A stretch of DNA of 64,000 bases from Limnoperna fortunei. Lineage: Eukaryota > Mollusca > Bivalvia > Mytilida > Modiolidae. Location: contig OX104120.1 in the NCBI GenBank assembly GCA_944474755.1, positions 18,463,992-18,527,991 on the forward strand, written 5' to 3'. Under the pieces are notes generated by a model that saw only the letters and a program-made list of their open reading frames with translations, did not search any database and was not told the origin of the DNA. The position numbers and the translations under genes were made by a program. Of this stretch, positions 21,333 through 32,432 are shown piece by piece (positions within the stretch are counted from its first letter, which is position 1; every line of letters starts with the position of its first letter).

Positions 21333-22226
21333 GCAAATGCTTTTTGACATCTAAGTGCCGGGAGTGATTCTGCTCTGCTTCAATACCAGTAAAAAGGTTA
21401 AAAAAAACATCTTTAGGAACATATGAAAATGATAGCTCAAGAGTCAATTACTTTATTAATATTTTACATAATTACATGTATACAAAATATTGCACACAGA
21501 TATCGGATTGTATCGACCACAAAACAATTTTGATTTGTCGTTACGGTCTCGCAGACAAAAGAGATTTCTTGGTACTATAAAAGGAAAAATACTAGTAACC
21601 TGTTATTTATTTTGGTCACAGACCGGATACAATTAAATCTTCGGAAGTTTTAAAGGCTGTTAAGGTAGGAGACTTAAAATGCAATTAACGAACTATTTAA
21701 TTTTATTCATTAGACTTTCAGACGAAATTTAAGATCATTTGTAAATATTACATTTAAAGAGAACATTTCATTTATTCATATTTAATAGACTACGTTACAA
21801 TTTTACATTTGTTAATATCGTAGCAGCAACATGTTGTGTAGCAAAATGTTTCATTTCATTTTTTAAATGAAAATAAAATTAAACTCCTTATACATATAAA
21901 CAATTTTGTTACAAACTGATATTTTCAACAATCTAAATAAAAAAAAAAAACAACAACAGGACGGATACTTACATACAATTGGTCCGTATTGCAATTTAAA
22001 TAAATTAAATCATTCAATAATTAACGTTTTTTCATTATGTTCACGAGTTCACGATGATATCGCACTTCCAAGCTAGGTTTCCACTTAAAGAGAGGTCTTT
22101 CATTCTTGATATGTTGCACTGAACTAATGAGGTCAGTCAATGTTTAAGAAATAATTCACGGAGGCTGTGGTTTATCATTGTTTTACCACGGGGTGACCAT
22201 TTATGTCGTATTATTTTATCCCGAGC
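21333..22226. other. AT-rich intergenic DNA
   Basis: No gene or repeat recognised between the MITE and the 48-bp minisatellite. Confidence 0.45.
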
Positions 22227-25200
22227 GACAGCACTGACAGTACGAGTGTAGGCATCATTATGTCACTATCTGATCAAACACTGACAGTACGAGTGTAGGC
22301 ATCAGTATGTCACTATCTGATCAAAGCACTGACAGTACGAGTGTAGGTATCAGTATGTCACTATCTGATCAAAGCACTGACAGTACGTTTGTACGCATCA
22401 GTATGTCACTATCTGATCAAAGCACTGACAGTTCAGGTGTAGGTATCAGTATGTCACTATCTGATCAAAGCACTGACAATACAACTGTAGGCATCAGTAT
22501 GTCACTATCTGATCAAAGCACTGACAGTACGAATGTAGGCATCAGTATGTATGTCTGATCAAAGCACTGACAGTACGACTGTAGGCATCAGTATGTATGT
22601 CTGATCAAAGCACTGACAGTACGACTGTAGGCATCAGTATGTCACTATCTGATCAAAGCACTGACAGTACGACTGTAGGCATCAGTATGTCACTATCTGA
22701 TCAAAGCACTGACAGTACAGGTGTAGGTATCAGTATGTCACTATCTGATCAAAGCACTGACAGTACAACTGTAGGCATCAGTATGTCACTATCTGATCAA
22801 AGCACTGACAGTACGACTGTAGGCATCAGTGTGTATGTCTGATCAAAGCACTGACAGTACGACTGTAGGCATCAGTATGTATGTCTGATCAAAGCACTGA
22901 CAGTACGACTGTAGGCATCAGTATGTATGTCTGATCAAAGCACCGACAGTACGACTGTAGGCATCAGTATGTGTGTCTGATCAAAGCACTGACAGTACGG
23001 GTGTAGGAATCAGTATGTCACTATCTGATCGAAGCACTGACAGTACGAGTGTATGCATCAGTATTTACAATGTGATCAAAGCACTGACAGTACGACTGTA
23101 GGCATCAGTATTTACAATGTGATCAAACACTGACAGTACGACTGTAGGCATCAGTATTTACTATCTAATCAAAGCACTGACACTACAGGTGTAGGTATCA
23201 GTATGTCACTATCTGATCAAAGCACTGACAGTACGGATGTAGATATCAGTATGTACTATCTGATCAAAGCACTGACAGTACGGGTGTAGGTATCAGTATG
23301 TACTATCTGATCAAAGCACTGACAGTACGAGTGTAGGCATCAGTATGTCACTATCTGATCAAAGCACTGACAGTACGGGTGTAGGTATCAGTATGTCACT
23401 ATCTGATCAAAGCACTGACAGTACAGGTGTAGGCATCAGTATGTCACTATCTGATCAAAGCACCGAGAGTACGACTGTAGGCATCAGTATGTGTGTCTGA
23501 TCAAAGCACTGACAGTACGGGTGTAGGCATCAGTATGTCACTATCTGATCAAAGCACTGACAGTACGAGTGTAGGCATCAGTATGTCACTATCTGATCAA
23601 AGCACTGACAGTACGAATGTAGGCATCAGTATGTCACTATCTGATCAAAGCACTGACAGTACGGGTGTAGGCATCAGTATGTCACTATCTGATCAAAGCA
23701 CTGACAGTACGAGTGTAGGCATCAGTATGTCATTATCTGATCAAAGCAATGAAAGTACGACTGTAGGCATCAGTATGTCTGATCAAAGCAATGACAGTAC
23801 GAGTGTAGGTATCAGTATGTCACTATCTGATCAAAGCACTGACAGTACAGGTGTAGACATCAGTATGTCACATCTGATCAAAGCACTGACAGTACAGGTG
23901 TAGGCATCAGTATGTCACTATCTGATCAAAGCACTGACGGTACGAGTGTAGGTATCAGTATGTATGTCTGATCAAAGCACTGACAGTACGGGTGTAGGTA
24001 TCAGTATGTCACTATCTGATCAAAGCACTGACAGTACTAGTGTAGGTATCAGTAAGTCACTATTTGATCAAAGCACTGACAGTACGTTTGTACGCATCAG
24101 TATTCACTATCTGATCAAAGCACTGACAGTACGAGTGTAGGCATCAGTATGTCATTATCTGATCAAAGCACTGAAAGTAAGACTGTAGGCATCAGTATGT
24201 ATGTCTGATCAAAGCAATGACAGTACGAGTGTAGGTATCAGTATGTCACTATTTGATCAAAGCAATGACAGTACTAAGGTAGGCATCAGTATGTCACTAT
24301 CTGATCAAAGCACTGACAGTACGGGTGTAGGCATCAGTATGTCACTATCTGATCAAAGCACTGACAGTACGAGTGTAGGCATCAGTATGTCATTATCTGA
24401 TCAAAGCAATGAAAGTACGACTGTAGGCATCAGTATGTCTGATCAAAGCAATGAAAGTACGACTGTAGGCATCAGTATGTCTGATCAAAGCAATGACAGT
24501 ACGAGTGTAGGTATCAGTATGTCACTATCTGATCAAAGCACTGACAGTACAGGTGTAGGCATCAGTATGTCACTATCTGATCAAAGCACTGACAGTACAG
24601 GTGTTGGCATCAGTATGTACTATCTGATCAAAGCACCGACAGTACGACTGTAGGCATCAGTATGTCATTATCTGATCAAAGCACTGACAGAACGAGTGTA
24701 GGCATCAGTATGTCACTATCTGATCAAAGCACTGACAGTACGAGTGTAGGCATCAGTATGTACTATCTGATCAAAGCACCGACAGTACGACTGTAGGCAT
24801 CAGTATGTCATTATCTGATCAAAGCACTGACAGTGCGAGTGTAGTGTAGGCATCAGTATGTCACTATCTGATCAAAGCACTGACAGTACGAGTGTAGGCA
24901 TCAGTATGTAACGATTTGATGAAAGCACTTACAGTACGAGTGTAGGCATGAGTAAGTCACTATCCGATCAAAGCACTGACAGTACGAGTGTAGGCATCAG
25001 TATGTACTATCTGATCAAAGTACTGACAGTACGAGTGTAGGCATCAGTATGTACAATCTGATCAAAGCACTGACAGTACGACTGTAGGCATCAGTATGTC
25101 ACTATCTGATCAAAGAACTGACAGTACGAGTGTAGGTATCAGTATGTCACTATCTGATCAAAGCACTGACAGTACGAGTGTAGGCATCAGTAAGTCACTA

Positions 25201-25474
25201 TCTGATCAAAGCACTGACAGTACGAGTGTAGGTATCAGTATGTCACTATCTGATCAAAGCACTGACAGTACGAGTGTAGGCATCAGTAAGTCACTATCTG
25301 ATCAAAGCACTGACAGTACGAGTGTAGGTATCAGTATGTCACTATCTGATCAAAGCACTGACAGTACAAGTGTAGGTATCAGTATGTCACTATCTGATCA
25401 AAGCACTGACAGTACAAGTGTAGGTATCAGCTTGTAACGATCAGATCAAAGCACTGAAAGTACTGACAGTAAAA
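22227..25474. repeat. 48-bp minisatellite array, about 66 units
   Basis: The unit is ATGTCACTATCTGATCAAAG followed by CACTGACAGTACGAGTGTAGGCATCAGT, 48 bp. In one plus-strand frame each unit reads MSLSDQSTDSTSVGIS, so open frames of up to 150 codons arise (for example 23493-23903, 24201-24653, 25096-25437). Shorter unit types are interspersed: 42 bp (in frame), and 46 and 47 bp (frame-breaking, with TGA in GTCTGATC). The frequent frame breaks and the lack of flanking exons argue against a protein. The most variable base positions are in the AGT/ACT/GGT codon before GTA. Confidence 0.95.
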
Positions 25475-26087
25475 ATGTAAATCCAGTTTTCTGAACAAGA
25501 CCTGTTTGCTATATTTTGTAATTAAAGTGCTTAGTTTAAACAATTAGAATGCATCTGTTATACGACAAGCTCAGAAGGCTATTGTCGCAATGCCAAGCAG
25601 TTTGAAATATCCATGTAAGTCATCATATTATAGAATAACGATCAAAACTTTAAACAATCAAATTCAAATCAAATTCAAAACAATGCTCCAACATTAAAAT
25701 ATTTTAATTAATAGTTTCTCTATATTTCTCTATACATGTATATTAAAGGTGAGAACCATTCAAGCAAATTTATTATAATCAGACTGCAAACTTTTTAAAC
25801 AAAATTATACCAAGAAAATTCTCAGACGAATTATCAACGATGTAATTTAGTTACACTATATTTATTGTCATTACTGCTTACTAAAAGCGACTAGCATTTT
25901 CAGTTAGTTTGTACCAAAACAACAACCGGAATCGCAGATTATAAATAAAGTTTTAAAGTTTTTTTCTAATAGGAAGTTTTAGTACTTGTGGTTCGTGCGT
26001 GCCATACAGATGTACTCATGTTACGATTTGTCGATAAATCTGACACTACAGAGACCACTTGGGGACATTACAAATAACTTGTTTTTA
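25475..26087. other. AT-rich intergenic DNA
   Basis: Nothing recognised. Confidence 0.4.
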
Positions 26088-26613
26088 TCATATCGGCAGT
26101 GATTTCAGACTACCATATCAGGTCATAGAGCATATCCGAGGGCTAATATGGGTCGAAGGCTGATACCAGGGTCCATATGAAAAATGACAGGCCATAAGCT
26201 GTTTATCACATATTTGATAACCAATAGCCAACCTTTTATCCGAAAAAAGCAGATAAAAGCGTAATAAAACACAAAACTAAACAGTTCAATATCATAAGTT
26301 CAGAAGAAAGCAAATATTTATCACAGAAGTGCCACTCAGTAAAAACTCATTTTGTCTCGTTTGATATTTTCATTTTTCATACTATCAACAAATGTAGAAG
26401 TTTTTTCTGCAGTGACAGCAACAAGCCTGTCATCCGTCACTTTGTTAGTTGAGGTTGTCATCCGTCATTTTGTTAGTTGATGTTCGTCTGCTATGTTGAC
26501 ATATGAGCGGAAGTGCAAAATTAAAGCGAGAGCTAAAAACCGATATCAGCCGCAGGGGCTAATATCGATATTAGACCCGAGGGCTGATATAGGGCCATCA
26601 CTTCTGGTCATAT
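26088..26613. repeat. dispersed repeat with GAGGGCTGATAT motifs, copy 1
   Basis: This 0.5-kb segment has palindromic clusters at each end built on GAGGGCTGATAT and ATCAGCC, a middle with TATTTGATAACCA, and a right end with CTAATATCGATATTAG followed by GACCCGAGG. Two further copies lie at about 48640-49270 and 54618-55205. It behaves like a MITE family, but I could not define exact ends or a target duplication. Confidence 0.6.
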
Positions 26614-27119
26614 CAAATATACAAAGATGTTCATATTATTACCAAATATTGGATAATACAACATTATGCAGTCTAAGTATCAATTGTTTTAAAGTTCCAC
26701 GCAGCTCTTGACAGTCAACATGTAAAATACTGTGTGTGTTTAAACAAAATCGACGTTACTCGTATAAGTGTTCTGAATATAAATTGAAATAAAATTACAA
26801 TGTGATGTTAATTAGTCCCGTAAATAAGCAGTATTGGTACAACTCTATAATTTCTGATTGTTAACCATAGCCTAGTTTATTAAGCAAGCAAGGAGTGTTT
26901 TTTGTTATAATATAAAGATATTATTGTCTTTATTCTATTCTATTGATATTAGATATTTATATTTTGCTTAACGTAATGATTATGAAATTTATTTCTTTGG
27001 TGAAAATTCTTTGTCGGTATAAAGACTTATTATAATACAATTATTTCAATAAATTGTCGATATCGTTTGTTAGCAAATATATGTATATTAAATCCCCATT
27101 TGAAAACAAGAAATGTTAT
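26614..27119. other. AT-rich intergenic DNA upstream of LINE B
   Basis: No recognised feature. Confidence 0.4.
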
Positions 27120-27407
27120 GTCATGTGACCAATCAATAAAAAATGCACTTGATGGTCAGTGTAGTTATTATCATATTAAAATCACGTGATACTTTATATA
27201 TGTCCTTCTGTTCTGAGGGAAAATATCAGAATTTTCATGATATATGTTTAAGCATGTCAGGACCCTCTATTCATTAACAAAAGTATAAATTTTCTGTACA
27301 ACTTTCAAGGATAAAAATATGTAAAAAAAGTGTTGCAAAGGATGATATGCTGGTGAGTTTAGTGACAATTTATATGAGTTTAAATTTTTAAACAAGCCTA
27401 CAAGCTT

Positions 27408-28637
27408 ATGAATTCGAAAACCAAAGGAAAAAATGAAAAGAAAAGAAAAAAGTCAGAGAATCAAATCACAAGCAGTGAAAAGCCAGGTAAACAAAACTGT
27501 AAACACGAACTCAGTATATTAAATGTAAACAAAAACAAAGACCTTGACCCGAAAATGAATGCTGCAAATAACGTGAATCCAATAGCTCAGAATTTTGGCT
27601 CGCCAATATTCACTGGTGGAAATTACCCATCTTTACAAAACGTCCCAAGTCAAAGTTATAGTCAACAGTCGCCAATTCAAAGTTTCTACAACGTACCATA
27701 TACCCCACAAGGCCCTGTACCTCAACCTCAACAAATTTTCCATTCAACTATGACTCAACCAATAGATGCGGCAAAAATAGACAACCTGACCACGAAAATA
27801 GAACAGATGTTCAGTAAACTGTCATTATTAGACACTCTTTCTGAAAAAATAAATAAATTCCAGTCGACTATGAACACCCTAGTAACAAATGTTAATGATG
27901 TGACCAAAAGGGTAGCCGACGTCGAAAAGAGTATTAGTTTTATAAGCGAACAATATGAAAATAACGCGAAAGAAAATAAAACTATTCAATCAGAAATAAG
28001 AGATATCAAGGTTAATAACGATGAAATGTATGGAAGTGTCTCTCGCCTTACAAAAGATCTAGACGAGTTACGCGAACGACACATTGACTTACAAATACGT
28101 TCGATGAGAGAAAATCTAGTTTTTGCTGGGATACCTGAAAGTAACGAGAATGAACAGAGCGAAGAAACGGGAATAATTCTAAAAGACTTTATGAAAAATA
28201 ACCTAAAAATAGAGCAACCGATTGATTTTATTAGAGCCCATCGCTTCGGCAAAAAAGATAAAAAACCGAGACCGATAGTGTGTCGATTCAAGTCATATAA
28301 CGACAGGGAAGCAGTACGTAAAAAAGCGTCAAACTTGAAAGGGACAATTTTTAGCATTAACGAGCAATTTCCCAAGGAAATAATTGATAGAAGACGAGAA
28401 TTTTGGCCTTATTACAAAGAAGCTAAAAATCAAGGAAAAAGGGCGTATTTCAGAAGAGACAAACTTTTTATTGACGGAAAACTATTCGTAACAAGGGTAC
28501 AAAACCAAGATGTCAATGAAAATAAAACCGAGCGCCTTAGTAGAAACACAATATATGAAAAACAAGGCGCGCGACCGAAACAACACCCCCGCAAGAGCCC
28601 CCTAAACGACGATGACGAAAGTGCTATGTTTTATTAG
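27408..28637 (+). CDS. LINE B ORF1: L1-like RNA-binding protein (409 aa)
   Basis: Starts at ATG 27408 and ends in TAG at 28635-28637. The N-terminus is strongly basic (MNSKTKGKNEKKRKK), followed by an Asn/Pro/Gln-rich section (PYTPQGPVPQPQQIF), a long heptad-rich region around FSKLSLLDTLSEKINKFQ consistent with a coiled coil for trimerisation, an RRM-like part starting ENLVFAGIPESNE, and the L1 ORF1p-type C-terminal domain with HRFGKKDKKPRPIVCRFK, FPKEIIDRRREFW and a closing RRDKLFIDG. The role is RNA binding and chaperoning in the ribonucleoprotein. The same blocks occur in LINE A ORF1. The tail after the C-terminal domain is basic and ends DDDESAMFY. Confidence 0.85.
   Translation: MNSKTKGKNEKKRKKSENQITSSEKPGKQNCKHELSILNVNKNKDLDPKMNAANNVNPIAQNFGSPIFTGGNYPSLQNVPSQSYSQQSPIQSFYNVPYTPQGPVPQPQQIFHSTMTQPIDAAKIDNLTTKIEQMFSKLSLLDTLSEKINKFQSTMNTLVTNVNDVTKRVADVEKSISFISEQYENNAKENKTIQSEIRDIKVNNDEMYGSVSRLTKDLDELRERHIDLQIRSMRENLVFAGIPESNENEQSEETGIILKDFMKNNLKIEQPIDFIRAHRFGKKDKKPRPIVCRFKSYNDREAVRKKASNLKGTIFSINEQFPKEIIDRRREFWPYYKEAKNQGKRAYFRRDKLFIDGKLFVTRVQNQDVNENKTERLSRNTIYEKQGARPKQHPRKSPLNDDDESAMFY
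28635..28637 (+). promoter_or_regulatory. candidate UAG readthrough site between LINE B ORF1 and ORF2
   Basis: The context is TTT TAT TAG GAT CAC. ORF1 and ORF2 share one phase, and the 42 codons from 28638 to the GTG at 28764 contain no ATG. The same in-phase TAG followed by GA is found in LINE A. Confidence 0.5.
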
Positions 28638-29900
28638 GATCACCACGGAGGATTACATAATTGTAGTAAATCTGATTACTCAGATGGAACAGACGACCTT
28701 AACAATAGCCGGGATCAAATCAACTCGGACAAAATACATACTCTGCAAGTTCTGTCATTAAATGTGTGCGGTGTCAAAAATAGACTGAACTATCCTGAGT
28801 TTAAATCATTGTTAACAGACTTCGACATAGTGTGTTTAACCGAGACAAAATTGGATGACTTCGATACTATTAATACCAATGAGTTTATATTTAAATATAA
28901 GAATAGAAAGAACTTTATAAATAAATCTGGCGGTATAGCCTTAGGGTTTAAGCCGTATCTCAATGATTATATAAAAGAAATACATAGTGATTGTGAATAT
29001 GTTCTTTTGTTTAGTGTAGATAAACAGGTGTTGAACTCTCCTCAAGATATTATATTTGGTATTGTATATGTACCCCCTGAAGGTAGTTCTTATGCATCTA
29101 TGGATGCCTTTTTTGATATTGAAATTGAACTACAAAGAGTGTGTAGAAAATCTGAATTTGTGTGTTTATTAGGTGATATGAATGCAAGAATTGGAAATTT
29201 AAATGATTTCATTGAACAAAACATAACCGATGACTTTTTTACAGAAAACATTATAGATATAAATGAGTTTAATGATGTTAAAAATTTAGAAGAATTAAAC
29301 GTTCCGCTATATAGAAACAGCCCAGACCTTACTATTAACGGTCTTGGAAAAAAATTTATTGATTTTTGTAGAAATAATAATTTCTATATTTTTAATGGTA
29401 GAGTTGGAAAGGACCGTCAAGGAAAACCAACTACCAAAAATAATACGGTTATCGATTATGTCATTAGTACTACAAATGTATTTCCTTTTGTAAAGGATTT
29501 TGAAATTTTGGATTTCAGTTCATTAATGTCTGATGTTCATGCCCCTTTATCAATCAAATTTTTATCACCCTTCTCAATAAAACAACCCCCAAATACTTTA
29601 CTTAAGCCGAAGATAAGAAAATGGAAACCAGAGGCTAGAAATGTTTTTGAAAACAATTTGTGCTTAGATAGAATTGATACTTTATATACCAACTTATTAC
29701 TTTCGTCCGTAAATATTGATCAAGTTAATAATACTGATGTTAACAATTATATACAAGAAATTGTAACTATTCTGTTAAAATCTGCTGAAGATACATTTGG
29801 TCTTTCAGAACAAACAACAATTAAAGGTTTAAATGAAAATAAGGCCCATAGAAAACTATGGTTTAATCATGAATGTAAACTCGCTAGAAAAAAATTTTAG
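28638..29900 (+). CDS. LINE B ORF2 part 1: APE-type endonuclease
   Basis: This frame follows the ORF1 stop directly and is in phase with it. The endonuclease core begins with LQVLSLNVCGVKNRL at about 28743-28787, then CLTETKLDDF, GGIALGFK, GIVYVPPEG, LLGDMNARIGN, VIDYVIS and a final SDVHAPLSIKF, which are the successive metal-binding and catalytic motifs of the apurinic endonuclease family. The first in-frame ATG is at 29100, well inside the domain, and the GTG at 28764 lies after the first motif, so translation must start upstream. The frame ends at TAG 29898-29900 just after an A7 run (29888-29894), where the RT part continues one base out of phase. It is therefore the N-terminal piece of a broken ORF2. 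Confidence 0.88.
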   Translation, partial: DHHGGLHNCSKSDYSDGTDDLNNSRDQINSDKIHTLQVLSLNVCGVKNRLNYPEFKSLLTDFDIVCLTETKLDDFDTINTNEFIFKYKNRKNFINKSGGIALGFKPYLNDYIKEIHSDCEYVLLFSVDKQVLNSPQDIIFGIVYVPPEGSSYASMDAFFDIEIELQRVCRKSEFVCLLGDMNARIGNLNDFIEQNITDDFFTENIIDINEFNDVKNLEELNVPLYRNSPDLTINGLGKKFIDFCRNNNFYIFNGRVGKDRQGKPTTKNNTVIDYVISTTNVFPFVKDFEILDFSSLMSDVHAPLSIKFLSPFSIKQPPNTLLKPKIRKWKPEARNVFENNLCLDRIDTLYTNLLLSSVNIDQVNNTDVNNYIQEIVTILLKSAEDTFGLSEQTTIKGLNENKAHRKLWFNHECKLARKKF

Positions 29901-32196
29901 AAGAGCACAAAGATTATATAAAAAATATGGTTCTAATTTATTCGAAACTAGACTTAAACTGGCTGAATCGAATTATAAGAAAGTAATGGACAATAATATA
30001 ACCAGGTTTAACAGAGAAATGCAAGAAAAAATGAGAACCATGAGACTTAAAAGACCATTAGATTTTTGGAGAATTTTCCGTCAACGAAAAAGAGAAAATA
30101 CTACTATTTCTATGGATACATTATTTAATTTCTTCAAAGATATCAATAAAAACCATTATGAAATTTGCAATGATTTTAATATCCTGAATGAAATTAACAG
30201 AGAAGAAGATGATTCAAATGACATTTTGAATGTTACAATAACAAAAGAAGAAATATGTAAGGCTATAAGGTATGCAAAAAATAATAAAGCGCCCGGGGAT
30301 GATAATATTATAAATGAGTATATAAGCGCAGCATTTAATCGTATGAGTGACATATTTGTTTTGATATTTAATTTAATCTTTGATACGGGAATTGTACCCG
30401 AAGCATGGTTAACTGGTATAGTAGTTCCTATTTATAAACAAAAAGGGGATAAACTAGAGCCAAAAAATTATAGACCAATAACGTTGCTTTCTTGTATAGG
30501 AAAAATTTTCACCTCAATTCTGAATAATAGATTAAATAGTTTTCTAGATGATTCTTTCTTACTTCATCAAAACCAAGCTGGTTTTAGAAATGGCTTTTCT
30601 ACTAATGATCACATTTTTTCGCTATACTCATTAATAGAACTTCTTAATTTACGAAAAAAGAAACTCCATTGTGCTTTTATTGATTTCGAAAAAGCTTTCG
30701 ACTTTGTACATAGAAATTCACTGTTTTACAAATTACTTGGATATAAAATAAAAGGAAAGTTTTTACGTATTATACAGAACATGTATGAAGATGTTAAATC
30801 ATATATTAGACATAATAATGAGTCTTCTGGTCTTTTTAAGTGTGAAATGGGAGTAAGACAGGGAGAAAACCTTTCACCGTTACTATTTTCATTATACCTT
30901 AATGATTTACAAGCATACCTAGAGGAATTGAACATAAAAGGAATCGAGTCTGTCAGTCAAGATGTGGAAGCTGAACTTAACATTTTTATAAAAATTTTAC
31001 TGTTTTTGTATGCCGACGATACAATATTATTAGCGGAATCAAGTGAAGACCTACAATTAATGCTTGATCATTTTGCATACTATTGTGATAACTGGAAGCT
31101 TAAGATAAATATTGAAAAAACCAAAATTCTTATTTTTTCAAAGGGTAGACAGTCTAGAAACCTTAAGTTTTACTTATATGGTAAAGAGATTGAAATTGTC
31201 AAAAGTTATAAATATTTAGGTGTATATTTTGCTAGAAGTGGTTCTTTTTTAACCACACGTAAATATCTTAAAGAACAAGCTACTAAAGCTATGTATGGAC
31301 TGTTACAAAATTGTAGAAGAAATAATTTATCTATAGATTGCCAACTAGACATGTTTGATAGAATGATTTTACCTATATTATTATATGGGTCAGAAATCTG
31401 GGGCTTTGAAAATATTGATATTCTAGAAACAGTTCATCTGCGTTTTTGCAAGACTATTCTCAAGCTGAAAAATACAACACCAAACAGTATAATCTATGGA
31501 GAATTAGGCAGATTTCCAATAGCGCTCTCAGTTAAAATACGAATGGTTAAATTTTGGTGTAGACTTATGAATGACAATAAAAACAAAGTTTCTTCAATTT
31601 TATGTAAGTTAGTAAATATTCATTTTAACAACTATGGTCATGAAAGCAAGTGGGTATTATTTGTTAAAAACATTTTGGATAATTGTGGCTTATCGAATTT
31701 ATGGAGAGATCCAAATCAATATCCAACAGAATGGATAGAAAAATGTGTTGAGTTAAGGTTAAAAGACCAATTTGTACAAGAGTGGTCTTCAGACATTTTT
31801 AATTCGTCAAAAACAGCTTGCTATAGGATATTTAAAACTAAATTTGAGTTCGAAAAATACCTTTCACTTTTACCATCAAATTTAATGTTTAGTTTATGTA
31901 AATTTAGATGTTGCTCTCATAAGCTACCAATTGAAGTAGGCCGATGGAAAAACGTGCCAAGACAAGAACGAACTTGTAATTTATGTAGCTCAGGAGAAAT
32001 TGGAGATGAATATCATTATGTTATGTCATGTAACTCTTTTAGTAAAGAACGAAATCAGTATTTGCCAAAATTTTGTCAAACAAGACCAAATGTTATGAAA
32101 TTTAATTCATTATTCTCATCAATGGACATTACAGTTCTCATGAAATTAGCCAAATTTACACAAATTGTCATGTCAAAGGTCGTCCCTCCTGGTTAG
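29833..32196 (+). CDS. LINE B ORF2 part 2: reverse transcriptase and zinc cluster
   Basis: The continuation of ORF2 lies in the +1 phase. Real homology starts near 29893 (NFRRAQRLYKKYG); the Met at 29833 is only an open-frame start. RT motifs, numbered from 29833, are NNKAPGDDNI, VPIYKQKGD with NYRPITLLS, NQAGFRNGFST, AFIDFEKAFDF, MGVRQGENLSPLLFS and YADD at 393-396, then KYLGVYF in the thumb. The C-terminal Cys-His cluster is CNLC...EYHYVMSC. The RT part has no internal stop over 787 codons. One extra A in the A7 run explains the split, so this copy is disabled by a single indel unless the shift is programmed. Confidence 0.9.
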   Translation: MKIRPIENYGLIMNVNSLEKNFRRAQRLYKKYGSNLFETRLKLAESNYKKVMDNNITRFNREMQEKMRTMRLKRPLDFWRIFRQRKRENTTISMDTLFNFFKDINKNHYEICNDFNILNEINREEDDSNDILNVTITKEEICKAIRYAKNNKAPGDDNIINEYISAAFNRMSDIFVLIFNLIFDTGIVPEAWLTGIVVPIYKQKGDKLEPKNYRPITLLSCIGKIFTSILNNRLNSFLDDSFLLHQNQAGFRNGFSTNDHIFSLYSLIELLNLRKKKLHCAFIDFEKAFDFVHRNSLFYKLLGYKIKGKFLRIIQNMYEDVKSYIRHNNESSGLFKCEMGVRQGENLSPLLFSLYLNDLQAYLEELNIKGIESVSQDVEAELNIFIKILLFLYADDTILLAESSEDLQLMLDHFAYYCDNWKLKINIEKTKILIFSKGRQSRNLKFYLYGKEIEIVKSYKYLGVYFARSGSFLTTRKYLKEQATKAMYGLLQNCRRNNLSIDCQLDMFDRMILPILLYGSEIWGFENIDILETVHLRFCKTILKLKNTTPNSIIYGELGRFPIALSVKIRMVKFWCRLMNDNKNKVSSILCKLVNIHFNNYGHESKWVLFVKNILDNCGLSNLWRDPNQYPTEWIEKCVELRLKDQFVQEWSSDIFNSSKTACYRIFKTKFEFEKYLSLLPSNLMFSLCKFRCCSHKLPIEVGRWKNVPRQERTCNLCSSGEIGDEYHYVMSCNSFSKERNQYLPKFCQTRPNVMKFNSLFSSMDITVLMKLAKFTQIVMSKVVPPG

Positions 32197-32315
32197 CTGA
32201 GTTAAAGAATATTGTAACTTGATTTGTATCACACATGCATTGTTTGTTATGAATTTATTTATAAATTCTCTGTAACAAAATGTTTATGAGAAATAAAGTA
32301 TTCGTAGTACTTTTA

Positions 32316-32432
32316 GGGGTCTTCAGTGGCCGAGTGTTTAAGGAATTAAGTCTAGATCACGTGTGTGTCAACACTCGAGTTTCATTGTGAGCAGGGTGCG
32401 CTCGACTCAAATCTTAATTCAACAAGGATTAC
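32316..32432 (+). mobile_element. truncated tRNA-headed SINE
   Basis: The head reads CTTCAGTGGCCGAGTGTTTAAGG, which resembles the A-box half of a class II tRNA, and is followed by a weak B-box in CTCGAGTTTCATTG and the segment AGCAGGGTGCGCTCGACTCAAA seen in the fuller copy at 33579. Similarity stops near 32432, so the 3' body is missing. It directly follows the 3' end of LINE B. Confidence 0.7.

Larger units (their letters stand above)
27120..32312 (+). mobile_element. LINE B: two-ORF non-LTR retrotransposon
   Basis: Plus-strand element with ORF1 27408-28637, ORF2 from 28638 to 32196 (broken by one frameshift) and a short 3' UTR ending after AGAAATAAAGTATTCG near 32312. The 5' limit is uncertain; the leader before 27408 has no diagnostic motif. 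Organisation, ORF1 type, stop arrangement and 3' end all parallel LINE A, but the protein sequences are clearly diverged, so the two belong to different families of one clade. A SINE head begins almost at once at 32316. Confidence 0.88.

Noticed and set aside
22227..25474. Hammerhead in the 48-bp repeat (CTGATG on the minus strand)
   Set aside because: No GAAA box or pairing stems follow in the unit.
27986..28375. 129-codon minus-strand frame
   Set aside because: It is antisense to LINE B ORF1 and has no domain.
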